In this document: piece after piece, positions 44,935-56,999 of the stretch
Layout of the letters: every line of letters begins with the position of its first letter
Position numbering within the stretch: the stretch's first letter is position 1
Source: Dipteris shenzhenensis
Taxonomy: Eukaryota; Polypodiophyta; Polypodiopsida; Gleicheniales
Assembly (NCBI GenBank): GCA_047967505.1
Contig: CM106538.1
Length of the DNA: 64,000 bases
Direction: 5' to 3' (one strand)
The notes under the pieces: generated by a model
What the model was told of the DNA's origin: nothing
Seen by the model: only the letters and a program-made list of their open reading frames with translations
Database searches by the model: none
Made by a program: the position numbers and the translations under genes

Positions 44935-45420
44935 GTAGGTCTGCAATCATTCCACTTTTATGCATCTCCTTCAAAGAACTAAGGTTTAGATGACCAAACC
45001 TCTCATGCCATAGCTTAGTGTTCTTCACATCCACTCGAGCACTGAAAGCTGAGAGTTCGTAAATGTTGTTGCATCGTGTACCTTTACCAATGACCTTTCC
45101 TTGAAGATCGTGGATTTGTGCACCATTCTTATCGAATTGAACTTTGAGGTCCCGATCCGTGGTCGCAGAAATAGACAACAAGTTCCTCTTGATATCTGGC
45201 ACATAAAAAACATCGGACAACTGTTTTACAACTCCATCTGACTTGAGAGCAATCGTACCTTTTCCTTTTGCTAGACATTTTGCATCATTGCCGACTGCTA
45301 CCATGATGTCATTTCCTACCGGTTGTAGAGAGGTATACCAATCCTTCCGACTGGTCATGTGGCACGATGCATCACTGTCAATGATCCACGGTTCACCCGC
45401 AGGTACATGAATTGCCTCTG
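44924..45420 (-). pseudogene. Copia protease and GAG-pre-integrase domain
   Basis: The protease active site reads WIIDSDASCHM near 45385 where functional copies have DSGAS, so the catalytic glycine is replaced by Asp. The frame continues with FYVPDIKRNLLSI and the pre-integrase zinc residues in LWHERFGHLNLSSLKEMHKS near 44990. Confidence 0.88.
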
Positions 45421-45734
45421 TGCAAATCTCCTCAATTGCGATGAATAGCTCTATTGGTACTGCCTGCGCACTATTGCTGGACTCTTTCTTTACTCCGTTC
45501 TTCTCATCTGCAATCTTCTTTCGGCACTAATTCTGCTTGTGCCCTGCCTTGTTGCAATAGAAGTACTTGATCTTCTTCTTTCTCTTTTTATCATCAGAAG
45601 AAGATGGGTTGACGCATCTCCTCCGCCAAAAGCATTGCGCTGAAATGCTCAAAGTTGAGGGGTAGATTCACGTTTTGCATATTCAGCACCGTAACAAGAC
45701 CGTCGTAATTTGGTGGGAGAATCCGTATGCACCT

Positions 45735-46184
45735 TCATGCTAGATTCTCACTGGTGATGGTGATGCCAATCGCAATCATCTGATCACACAAATTCTTCAC
45801 CCTGGTGATGAACTTCTCTGCCGCTTCAGACTCAGACAACTTCTCGTTCACGAGTTGAGTCTCCAGATTCTGAATTTGCGTCTGATTTGTGGTCTCGTAC
45901 TGATTTTTCAAGACCGTCCATGCCTCCTCCGCTGTGGTGACATGTTGAATTAATGCCATGATGGAATCACTAACACTGCAGACAATAGAACACAACACAT
46001 CTACATTTCTTCTTGTCCATGCAAGAATCTCATCCGCAGTTGGTACTATCTGTTGTCTTGCATTGGCTGGATCTGGTCTCGTAACCAGCCTCACATCCAC
46101 CCCAGTAGTAGTGTCCCAAAGCTCATATGCGCTTAGGATGGTCTTCATCTTGAACTTCCAGAGTGGATAGTTAGAGCCGTCCAA
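45735..46184 (-). pseudogene. Copia Gag (UBN2-like) N-terminal part
   Basis: An open frame of 149 codons from MDGSNYPLWKFKMKTILSAY to MIAIGITITSENLA. NYPLWKFKM and AEEAWTVLKNQYETTNQTQI are typical of copia Gag. The frame stops at 45735. Downstream, the zinc knuckle at about 45540 (FYCNKAGHKQ followed by a stop) has lost its first cysteine. Confidence 0.87.
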
Positions 46185-46293
46185 CTTTTTGCTTTTGCCG
46201 AACGGTGGGATTCACAGTCTTGCAGGCTGGGCCATCTCTCACAATTTGTTCGCAAACAGAAACACACTACCAAATCTTCTTACTAGAGTCCAG

Positions 46294-46305
46294 GCTCTGA
46301 TACCA
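46294..46305 (-). other. Copia primer-binding site (initiator tRNA-Met type)
   Basis: The minus strand reads TGGTATCAGAGC, the usual copia primer-binding site, directly next to the LTR end. Confidence 0.92.
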
Positions 46306-46767
46306 TGTAAGAAAATAATAATATGTTTGTGCTCAACAGATAACAGGATCTCGTACGCAAGAGAGAAAACAAGATGGTATGGAGAATCAAAAATTTGATT
46401 ACTATAGAATTGATACAATAGATGGCACTGCCTCCCAACCGTGCGCTCTTGTGAAAGAAGCTTCGATGGCATGCTAGAAACAGTAGAAGACGGAGGCTGA
46501 ATGTTAAAGAATCAGGGTTCCTGTAGCCAGTGATGAAATGGGCTTCACGAGCTTGCTCTTATATAGCCACCAGTCATAGTCAGTTAGGCTCAATTGGGTG
46601 ACCGACCCAGTCTGCCCAAAACGGTCGACTGGGGGTCAGTCCCAAAATAGGCCATCGACCATACTATAGAACCGGTGTGCAATACAAAGCAACTAACCTA
46701 CGTACTCCGTTCGGCCCACAGCCATCCGGGATCATCTGAGGCTCCAAACGGGCCTCGCAACCCAACA
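46306..46767 (-). repeat. Copia 5' LTR, 462 bp
   Basis: On the plus strand it starts TGTAAGAAAA and ends CCCAACA, so the termini are TGT...ACA. It adjoins the primer-binding site. On the coding strand a TATATAAG at about 46558-46566 is the likely promoter. No second LTR is in the window. Confidence 0.8.
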
Positions 46768-47099
46768 GTGGGCTACCTTGGGAGATGCTTGGTCTACCCT
46801 CAATGCAGTCAATGTGGAGGTCCCTCTCTGTTGCTTTGATTTGGATGACATAATTACAATCCTTAGCTTCTCTGATTTTCTCTATGACAACGCATCTTTT
46901 TCCTTTGGCTTTCTTATTGAGGCAATCTACTCAGCCACCCTATCAATGTAATCTCTTTCTTCTCTAAGATATCTATCCCCCCACTCTTTAGAGGAACAGG
47001 TAGGGTGTCTTGTTCCAATTGAAGCTACATGACCCATGTGATGAGACATTTTGACTATTGGTCTCAAATCTCCATCATGTATGTTAACTTTTCTATTAT

Positions 47100-47100
<1 letters not shown>

Positions 47101-47130
<30 letters not shown>
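47101..47130. repeat. (GT)n microsatellite
   Basis: A GT run of about 30 bp. Confidence 0.95.
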
Positions 47131-47134
<4 letters not shown>

Positions 47135-47366
47135 CTTGACAACACCCCTTTGCATAGTGAAATGACCAAAGATTAAAGCTAGAGAATGGAAAAGAAAGAA
47201 AGCAAAACTTATTGCATTAAAGTAACTTAAGTTTTCAACAAATAGGTGAACCCCTAAAAGTTACCAATCGGTCGGCAATTTTGTAAAAATGATTTTGCAC
47301 AAATTGCATAAAAGTAGAGTTTGTACTAGTCCTAGCAAGAATCACTTTAATTGAAGAGGGGAGTGT

Positions 47367-48300
47367 CATTAGGGGAGATTTGGGGTCTCAAAAGGGCCCC
47401 TAATTAGTGTTTCCTAATTTCAAGGGATTAGAGAGCAATTTGAGGTGTACCAATGAGAGTGCTCTGAGGTGTGGGACAATGCCATGTTGAAGTTGACAAA
47501 AGCATTTAATTGTGTGGAGACCTCTAACCTAGAGTTTGGACCTATGATCTTCACTCCTAGCCCTTGATCTAATCTTTAATCCAAGGGATACATTCAAATT
47601 TGAGGTAAAGCACTCCCAGCCATTAGATCAAGGGGTAGATCTAAGGGATACCATCAAAGGATAGAAGGATGAAATCTCTACCCTTGATCAAAACAAAGAT
47701 CTAATGGACAAGATGAGAGGAAAATGCACTTCAATATGGGCCCTAGATTTGCTAGTAGATCCAAGGGAGGAGATGAGTGTAAATGGCGCTTCAATTTAGG
47801 CCCTAGATTTGGAAGTAGATCAAGGGATGAGATGAGGGGAGAAGGCACTTGAATCCAGGACCTTGATTTGCAAGTGAGAAATCCAAGCCATCCAAAATGC
47901 GCTTCAATCCTAGCCCTCCAAAATGCGCTTTAATCTCCACCCTCCATTAGGTTCCTCCATCTCATCCATTAATCTTGGACTTGAATCAAGGGCCCATATT
48001 GAATCCCACCTTTCCCCTCTTAATGAAGCCTCCCCAAAGTCAAAATTTGCCTTTTAGAGCCCACCAAAGTGCATCCACCATCCACTAAAGGCATCCTAGA
48101 CCTTTGATCTATTCACCATCACCTCCATCCAAAGGCTAACGTTGCCCAATTTCAAAATAAAGGTACCCATGTCAGTTGAGTCAATGCTACGGGTCCCTTA
48201 GCCCATGGGTTACCATAGTAGGTTCATTTCTAATTAGCTTAATCCATTTCTCAATCCATTCCTTATGAGGCTCTTTTGAGACCCCAAATCTCCCATAATG
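47367..48300. repeat. Pair of 32-bp inverted repeats about 0.93 kb apart
   Basis: 47367-47398 contains GGGAGATTTGGGGTCTCAAA and 48269-48300 contains its complement TTTGAGACCCCAAATCTCCC, with two or three mismatches over 32 bp. The interval is non-coding. It could be a small non-autonomous DNA element, but no clear target duplication was found. Confidence 0.6.
47728..47960. repeat. Degenerate minisatellite, about 60-bp unit
   Basis: GCACTTCAATATGGGCCCTA, GCGCTTCAATTTAGGCCCTA, GCACTTGAATCCAGGACCTT and GCGCTTCAATCCTAGCCCTC follow each other at roughly 60-bp steps, with AGTAGATCCAAGGGA-like inner parts. Confidence 0.7.
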
Positions 48301-50700
48301 GTATACATTCCACCATCCAACAAGAAAAATGTGGTGAGAACCCACTTAAACCTTAGTTGGGAAGACACGTGTCATAAACACCCCTCCCTTGTTACGGTGT
48401 CACAATAAAAATGAGAACTTAAGCATAGACTTTAACAAACTTGATGTAGATTTTGGAATGAGAGACTGCTTGGGGTAACAAAGGTAATGAATGTGGTAAC
48501 TGTGAGTTTTAGGGGGAGAGTGTATGACAAAGATAATGAATTTGGGAACATTATGGAGAAAGAAAGAAGATGTATGCAAGGAAAAAAAGGGGGTTAATGA
48601 ACTCACTAAGATGGTATGTGGAAAATTATGAGAAAAAAATTTTAGAGAAGGAAGGGGTAGAAAAAATTAAAAATTAAGCTTTACAAATCATATTAGGAAT
48701 AAAAGGTCAAGAAACAAATCAAATTAGGAATAAAGGGCAAGAACAAGAAATGCATGTGAGGTGGAACTTTCAAGACTATGGATGGAGTGTGGTAACAAAT
48801 AGATTAGTCATTAGAAAAGTTGGGGCCAACTAAAAATTAGAAGGGTTAGAAAGGTTAAGAGAATAGAGCATTAGTAAGGGGAGGGAAGAAAGTCAAAAAG
48901 TAATAATAATAAATAGACAAACAAGAAAGACTAATTTAGAGTTTCTAAATAAAGGGTTAGGGAGGTAGGAGTATTTATAAAGAAATAGTAATAGGGAATA
49001 AAGGGTAATAATAGTGTATGTAGTAGTGTAATGGATTAGTAGGTTAGTAGACTTTTAGAGCAATAAATGGGGTTAATATAATGAGAGTCATATACTAGAT
49101 TAATAGGTAAAATTTTAGTTACTAAAAACATTAGAAAGTAAAGAAAAGCAAAAAAAGAGTTAAGGAAGGTTAGAATGGGGATAGAGATAAAATTCAAGGG
49201 GGAGAGAAATATAAGTCAAGAGGAGGAAGAAAAAGGATTAATATTAGAAAAAAACCGCAATCTTAGAAAGAGGGGGGGATTTAATAAATGAAGAAAGAGG
49301 GGGAGCGAGACCTCCGAGTCCATCTAAAGAAAGGAAGAACATGTCGATGGCAGCATTAGAATTGTGAGTGATCGTGAGTACTAGATAGTAGACTTGACAT
49401 GGTAATGAGTGCAACCCTTGACCAGTGGAGCGGCACAAAATCTTGTGGCAGCTTTGTCAGAATCAGCCAAGCCAATATGGGTGGGAGGTGAGCACAGAGG
49501 TACGCGGGCAGTGGGACGGCTATTAGAACAGCTTTGTAACAATGCATTGAGGAGCTCCCGTGAGCATGGGGGGTAGAGTGGTACTAGGTGGGGAGATAGA
49601 AGTCAGTTCGCACAGGCGGGAGGGAAAACTAATAGCAGACTAAGGCATTAACATTGAGGCGATGGTAAAGAGGTGGGGAGCAAGGCCATTTAAATAGAAG
49701 GGAGTGTGGTCAGTCAAGGGGGTTGGGCCAACAAATAGCTAGGGAGGTTAGATATTGGGGCAGTGTGCAAGGTGTGTACAAGACGGGGGAGTAATCGAGT
49801 CATTAGAGTTGGGGAGGAAGGGAAGAGATTAGTTGGGGGGTTAGTTTGGGTGGTTTAGGGAAGAGTTAACGTTAAGTGGGGTAAAGTTAAGTTAGAAACT
49901 AGGGGGTTAAATAGATTAATACAGGTTTAGTAAATAATAGGGATAGAAATAGTAATTAAAAAAGGGGATTTATTAGAAAAAATTGTAAGCAAGGGGTAAG
50001 AAATTAGGAGTAAATTGAAAGGAAAATAATGTGAAAGCCCTTAATTAAATAGAGCCAATAAAAATTAGGAAAATAAGACATTAGAAGGTAAGAAATAAGA
50101 AAAAAGAGAGCAAAAGATTCATGGAAAAATAAGGAGAATTGGAAAAAATAAATAATAAAGGAAAAAAGGGAAGGGGGTAAAATAGGATAACTTATGGGGA
50201 TGAGTAGGAAAATTAGAGTAAAAGGTAAAGGAAAGAAGGAAAAAAAAAGGAAATTTGGAGAGAGGGAGAGGGCAGAGGTAGTTTAAGGAAAAAACAACGT
50301 AGGAGAAAGAAACAATTGAAATTTTAAAAATATAAGAAAAAATTAAGGAAAAAACATGAAGAAATAGAAAAGATTAGGGAATATTTAGGTAAAAATTAGG
50401 AAAATAAAGGAAAAGAGGTAAAAAGGTTAGCAAAAGAAAATAGGCAAAATTTAGGAAATTTTTAATTCAAGAAAATTAGGCAAAAAATAGGGAGAAATAA
50501 TTTGGCCAAAATTAGAGGGAGTGTGACTAAGCCAGGCAGTGAAGAAAAATTAGGAAAATTAAGAGAAAACTCTGAAAATTAAGAAATGTATAATGAGCTA
50601 GAGAGAGGGGATAAGTTGGGAAAAAGTTTTCAAGGGAAAAAAGTAATTAGTATGGTCAAAAGAAAAAAAGAGGATAGTATCTGTGTGTGTGTACCCACCC
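48301..50700. other. Purine-rich, AT-rich DNA without a recognised gene
   Basis: Between about 48600 and 50660 the plus strand is strongly A/G-rich with many AATTAGG and GGTTAG words. No open frame resembles a protein family. Confidence 0.5.
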
Positions 50701-52345
50701 TTATCCCATGGTGGGCACAATACCATAATTGGAGTGATGGTAGACACCCCAATATGGGAAGTGCCTACCATTCTCCACAACCATATAAAGTTCTTTAAGG
50801 AGAATCATACCTTCAAGGAGTTCAACCATTTCTAGTACTTTGAGTAGCGCACCAAGAAACTCCGAGGACATTAGGAAATGTCGTATGACGTGTAATAATT
50901 TTTGCTTTTTAAAACCATTGTTGGTCATAAAATTGACCATTTCTAAAATAGCTGTAACGGCTTTGGCATTATTGTTGCATAAGTAGGGAATAGGAAAGAT
51001 TTGGGAAAGGATCATTTTGTAGGCTCAGCCAATAGCTCTATTAGATTGAAAATGGATAAATCTAGATATAGGAAAAGGAAGTGCCTTTGTTTTATCAAAC
51101 TTATCCATTGTAAAGCTACCATCTCCCATAATTTCAATAGGGAGATTCATAAAATTTGTGGATAGAGTTATTACTTTATCTAACACACAAATGGATTTGT
51201 GAATGGTTTCCTTAATCTCAATGATAGGTAGCGGATAAATCCAAAAAGGATTATTTGGATCTTGTGTGAAGAAAATCTTTTATACAATTGTTGTTGATAC
51301 ATAGAATATCATCAATGTACCTAAACATGTGTTTAAAGAGTGGTAACAAGTCAATTCTGCCAAGTCTAATGAGCCTTAAAATGAAAGAACACTCATACCA
51401 AATGAAATATAAATTGCGCCATAATGGGGAGCATGAAAATCCCATTGGAATCCCTTTAACCTATCACCACATTGTATAAAACAATGAGTGATAAGCCATG
51501 TTTGTAATAAGATTAATTTATCTTGGTCTAGGCAAATAGAACCTTGTGTATTTGCCATAGATTTAGACCACTTTGGTTTACCCCATGTCCCTTTTGACTC
51601 ATTAAAATGTGTCAAGATAAAGGGATACATGGATTTTTGCTTAAAGGTTAGAGTAACTACTTTAGCAAGTATGGTAACTAATCCATCCTCCCCATATAGA
51701 GGTAAAGACTCATAGCATTTAGCTATGTATGCACAAAAGATAGAGTTGATTTTTGAGAGAAACCTCAAATATAGAGTTGACTATCCGTAATAATGATGTA
51801 TCCACCTTTAAAAAGGTTTTAGCAACAATCAAGGTTCAATACAAGTGTATAAACTCTCATAAGAAGTTTGGTAAGGGAAGAATAGATGCAGCTATGAGCA
51901 TTGGTAATCCATCTATGAGATCCCTTGTGTGGCTTAAATAATGAACACGAGAAAGGTAAATTATCATGAGATGGTGTCACTCTTAATAGAAGGTGAATTA
52001 AATCCTCAAAGAGATTAGAGGCAGCTTATTTTGGGATGGTCCATGTATTTCCATCCATGCTTGGATTGAAGTCCGGCCCATTAAGTCTAAGGCTAGCCAT
52101 ATCACATATCCTGTGAATGCATTAGAATACCATAGTATAAGAGCATTTGTTTGATCTTGAAATGTACAAATGTGATTTTATCCATTCGATTTCATCCAAA
52201 ACATCCTTGTTGTCTAACCAAAATTCATATTTTTTGAGTTTTCTAGTATTGAAAGTTTTAAGTTGGTTAGCACAGTACTTTAAGAAAGATGACATAGCTT
52301 TTTGTTTATTGACCAAGTTGCATTCTTCCAATAAATCCATCCAAA
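50701..52345 (-). pseudogene. RT of the unusual retroelement family, copy P2
   Basis: The minus strand gives, across several frames, EWIKSHLYISRSNKCSYTM (near 52170), MASLRLNGPDFNPSMDG (near 52070), LFKPHKGSHRWITNAH (near 51910), AYIAKCYESLPLYGEDGL (near 51730), LLQTWLITHCFIQCGDR (near 51500), IPMGFSCSPLWRNLYF (near 51435) and FRYIDDILCIN (near 51320). The C-terminal part with IPYLCNNNAKAV and NNGFKKQKLLHVIRHFL is at about 50990-50860. This is a complete series of motifs for the family. YIDD is intact, while the motif-A Asp is Tyr (CAYI). Stops and frameshifts are frequent. The family is not a standard plant LINE or LTR RT; a Penelope-like relationship is a guess. Confidence 0.68.
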
Positions 52346-53055
52346 AATTATTGAGGGACTTAAGGGCATGAGAAAAAAGACAAGGTTTACAAGGGATGTG
52401 ATTTAATCCCTTGTAAAGTGTTTGTCGAATTACTTTGAAAGATTGTAATATCTAACATTTGAACATGTGATCCCATTCCCCCATCCACTTCCATAGTAAG
52501 CATTTTAAATCATTTAAAAGTAGAGCATTTACACTTATCTTCCTCCTTTTCCCATGAAAAAGTATCGAATATCTCTTTTGAGTGAAGAAGTATCCAACTT
52601 ATTGGTTTATCATACTTCCATCCAAAAATGAGATTGGAAAGTATAATAGTTGAACTAGGATATAATTCTCAAAGCAAGATACTAGATTATCCCTAAGAGA
52701 TGTCCTCTCCAAAACTTGTGAGGATTAATAAAGATGCATGATGCTAGCAGTTTCTTTATTAAGGAATTTTTTACCAAAACAAATCTTCCATAAGACTCCA
52801 TTAAAGATCTAAAACCCATGTCACACCAAAGACCATTTGAGTTTTTTTTCCTAGGAGCATTATTGTTATCGCAGGTCATAGGCCTTTATTGGAGCTAGAG
52901 CTTGAAGCCGAAGTATTATCCCTAATTATTAGAACCGCATTGCTAGGGGTATTAGAGGGTGGTGTGGATACATCCACAATGTCTTGGCGAGGAAATGAAG
53001 ATCCATGGCCACTATTATGATGTCCCCCTCTTGTGAAACTTCATCTAGATCTTGC

Positions 53056-54102
53056 CTAGCCCCAAAAAGGGACCTGATTGCCTCTTACATTGCCTCTACC
53101 ACCATATTTTGGCTTCATAAGGTTGGCACTTTCCCTTGAAAAGGAAGGGGGTTTGATTAATTTTTCAATCATAGTGAGTCCCTGCTCATTATCCATTGAG
53201 GACAAAAGTCTGGCTTTTGGATATTCTACATATTCCATGACCCCGTGAATCATAAAGTCTCTCACAAAGATAAAAGTGATAAGAGTTTCAACTATGGGTT
53301 TTGTTGGTATATGAGGAATACAGTAAAGGATGCTGCTAAACTCATATCCAGGTAAAAGAAATCCAAGTGATTCATCATATACCATATAACATGGTCTGCC
53401 CAAATGAGAGAGCCACCACATTTGTCAACAACAAAGGCACACCTGAGGAATGGTGTAACCAGTTCCACCACAGGGATCTCCCCGAACAAGTAATAGTATT
53501 TTGGAGTTAGAACACTTCCTAGCATCCATTCTAAATAGTGCAGGTGCACAAGGAATACTTACCTTTTTGAAAGCTGTTAATGAGACTTCCTTGAGAGCAG
53601 CTTGTTTGCATTTGTCCACATCCACATTAGATAGTAAGTCCCAAAATTTTAAGATATCTATGCTCAAAGGTGCTAATAGATTCAAATTATTAAGAGTCCA
53701 CATCTTGTTTTGATGAGTCTCTTGAGATACATCGAATTCTACCTCTCGAGCAGGTAATGTAGGAATGCATGATGATCCTTGTGGCATGGTGAGATTATCT
53801 TTTGCTTCCTATTCTATAGAAGTAGTAAGTAAGTTGGAGAAAGTAGCAAATTTTTTGAACCAAGGAAGTTTCGTAGTGACTTTTGGTATAGAAGATAGAG
53901 CCTTTTCAATTCTAGGAAGCATTTCTTCATCATGATGCACATTGCCATCATCGTTAGAAATGATTTCATCGATCATAGTTTCCATTTTAGCAAGTAGTGC
54001 ATGGGCTTTTATTGTACTCTTTCGGCTTGTATCAAGGACCAACGACCATTCTTCAATGCCAAGAGTATGTAACAATGTGTTATTACCTACTTCCTTAGCC
54101 AC
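53056..54102 (-). pseudogene. Upstream segment of retroelement copy P2
   Basis: Three overlapping minus-strand frames lie upstream of the P2 RT: 54102-53809, 53787-53425 and 53549-53056. The segment SLIWADHVIWYMMNHLDF (near 53395) matches SILWFDHVAWHILNHLDL near 32430 in P1, so this part belongs to the same element family. The region near 53060-53130 is rich in Gly, Arg and Asn (PKYGGRGNVRGNQ), as in an RNA-binding tail. No named domain is recognised. Confidence 0.5.
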
Positions 54103-55064
54103 CAGGTCATGCTCAATGATCTTTTTGTGTATCTCCTTATTATTGTGATAAGGGCCAGAGTAGCTTGTACCACTGGACTAGGAATAGGAAGATTATCGGA
54201 GTATCCTGGGTCCACAAGATCAGTATGCCACTGTAGAGCAATTTGAAGAATAACCATAAGATGTAGTGTTAGTCATATATTCAAGGAATCAAGGTGACCA
54301 AACCTTGATGGCAATATTTGTATGTGTGTTTAAGATTTAGATTAGAACTCCTTAAGAAGGTTCAAGAATATATGAGCAACATTTTAACATCAAATGATAT
54401 ATGAGAGAAGGTATTACAAGAGATAAAAATATTGTTGAATCCTAAAAGGAGAATATTTTTAGGATTATAAAGAAATTTTCCATGGCAGAAGCTTTGTACT
54501 ATACTTAAACAAGCAACGCTGAAACCTACCACCATCCAACAAGCTTAAGTCAAGATAGCTTAAACCAGAAGGGAAGATAGATGTCATAGCATTACTGGAC
54601 TTGTTATCAATGTCCGAAATATAAAGTAAGAGATTAGAGCATAGAAAATAAAAGGATTAGGGAAATTCCTCAATCCTCACACACATAAAATATCCCCACA
54701 TAATTATCCCTTTATAAAGATATAGCCATATAAAAAAGCTAATGCCAATAGAAAAATATAGGCATATACTTTTTTATTTTTTTTAAAAAATCTTCAAACT
54801 TGGTAATGCCTTCCATAAAAGCGTTTATCCTTTATAAAGTATAATAGCCTTATAAAGAAAAGTAAACCATTGATTTAAAAAGCAAAGGCATATACTTATA
54901 GTTTTCACAAAAATGTGGTAAGGCATTACTTTTTCAAGAAACTTTTTTACAAAAAAAAGTTTCTTACATTGCCTAAATTATAGTGAAGAAAATTAATAAG
55001 GATTTTGGAAAAAAGCTTAATACATATAACATCCACAAAGCACAAAAAAGGACTAAGTTGACCA

Positions 55065-55205
55065 AGGTGTAAAGGTCCTAAGGTCCAATTAGAAGGGCCC
55101 AAGGTCTTAAAAGGTCATACTAGAAGGTCATGAGGTCCTAAGACCCAAAATAGAGGTCTAGTGGTTCCAAGGTCTTGAAGTCCAGTTAAGAAGGTCCTAA
55201 AGTCA
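55065..55205. repeat. AGGTCCTAAG-type short repeats
   Basis: The words GGTCCTAAGG, AAGGTCTTAA, AAGGTCATGA, GGTCCTAAGA and AAGGTCCTAA recur at 15-30 bp steps. Confidence 0.6.
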
Positions 55206-56999
55206 AACAAGGACTAAAGGCTTTCAAATGGGAGGCTCAAGCACCCACGTGTAGCTTCAACTTGTTCCATAGGCTCAAGGTATGTGGTTGTGTGCTATGA
55301 AGGACCAATATGTATCCCTTGATCCAGTAAAGCCATCGCGTATGTTCTAGATACCCCATTAAAAGGCACAACTCTATAAGCACGTGCTTAGCATAAATAA
55401 TAGGCGCTGAGGTGTGACACTACAGTCTATAAATAATGGGAGGCCTCCATGGACTGCACTATAATGACTCACTAAATATGAGACCGTATGTGTATGTGAT
55501 TAATCAATCACGTGGCTCGATGCCAAAGGAAGCCAACTAAACCAAATAACAAGAACTCTATTGCATCACAAATTTTGGTGCAGCATCCACGTGTGGATGA
55601 CCTTAGTCATTATGGTGCTGCCCTTGACATTATAGGTGCCAATGGTCACCTTGCATCGCCCTTGGCCGCCGTCGATTTGTGTATGATCTCGGTCACCGTA
55701 GCGTCGATATGCACCACCATGCATCCTAATAGCCTTGCATTAATTGGCAGCACTTTTTGTGAAGCCTTAGATAATCATTCGCATCTTCGTTCACGTGCCC
55801 ACACAATCTACAACAGCACCGAGTACTGTGTTGCAAATGCCACCCCTTAGTTACTATTGTGTTAGTCTACTGTATTATTTTGGCCTATGGCCATATGGAA
55901 TGGAGCGCCGACTTTAATGGTAGCACGTCATTGCATAAGGAGAGCTTGATATAAAGAAGGACGGTACATATGTCACTTACCTTACCATTTGGCATGCTTT
56001 CACTTAACTCCACTCTTGTGCACACACTTTTTTTGATGCACCACTTCTGAAGTACTGGTGGTATTTATAGAGGTGCATCCCTCATAAAATGAAGGGTCGC
56101 TATGGAACATGAAGAGTCGATCGGTCTTTTTGTTCCACCTTGTTTTTTGGAATTGAAGGGACATATGCCAATCCAATGCGTGAAAATTTTAAGGGTCATT
56201 TGATCTTTTGGTTGTCCATTCAAAAAATGAAGGAACACATGATAATCTTTACGCTTACAATCTTATTTCATGGTTATTTACATATTCTTTACCAAATAAC
56301 TACATGCGCATTTTAAAAATCCATTTTTTTTCATTTTTTTCCTTTTTCTATGAGCCAGGGGTTAATGTTATGTATTTACCCCATTTTTTCTCAATTAATA
56401 ATATAGGTCCATACCTATTAGATTCATTACCGCTATGTAAAGAATCCCTTTGATTGGAACTTGTTATAGAGTATAACCAATCATGTCCTTAATTTGTCCA
56501 TTGACTATTGGCCTTCAAGTTGTTACATGTTAATGGCATGACTATTCATGCATATCAAGCGACACATTCTTTACCCAATAACCACGTGACCATAGTACAT
56601 TTTTTCTTTTAGAAGCCCCTTTTAACTCCTTTACTTTATGATTTCATTTTTATTTATAACAAGGCAAGAATTGTCCATAATTCCACAATTCTCTTGAGCC
56701 AGTATAATGCAAATGATTTTTTTTTTCTTGAAGGGTTAATTTCATGTCATTACCAAGTTATGGTCGATTAGCTACCCTTTGGAGTTGTCAGACCTTTGAA
56801 ATATTATAGGTCATATGTCATTCGACTTATTGTATTGAAGAAATTTCCTATTTATACATGGGAAACAAACCCATCCATTCCTGACCGTAATTGTCAGGAA
56901 GGTGTGTGTGTGTGTGTGCGTGCGCGTGCATGCGCATGTGAGTGCACGCCTGCGCATGAGACCTTAAAGATTCAAGTATATGTCCATGTCCTTATGATT
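55206..56999. other. No gene recognised
   Basis: A 112-codon plus-strand frame at 55512-55850 (MARCQRKPTKPNNKNS to CVANATP) is the longest. It has a more balanced base composition than its surroundings but no known domain, and could be transposon debris. A GT/GC-rich short tract lies at about 56903-56950. Confidence 0.4.

Larger units (their letters stand above)
42646..46767 (-). mobile_element. Ty1/copia retrotransposon, truncated and internally triplicated
   Basis: On the minus strand the order is LTR (46767-46306), primer-binding site, Gag, degenerate zinc knuckle, protease, GAG-pre-integrase and integrase, in copia order. The integrase segment of about 644 bp is present three times in tandem. 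The element stops in the linker after integrase near 42646. RT, RNase H and the 3' LTR are missing. It cannot move. Confidence 0.9.

Noticed and set aside
55512-55850. 112-codon open frame as a host gene
   Set aside because: No recognisable domain, no splice or promoter support, surrounded by repeat debris; kept only as a remark.
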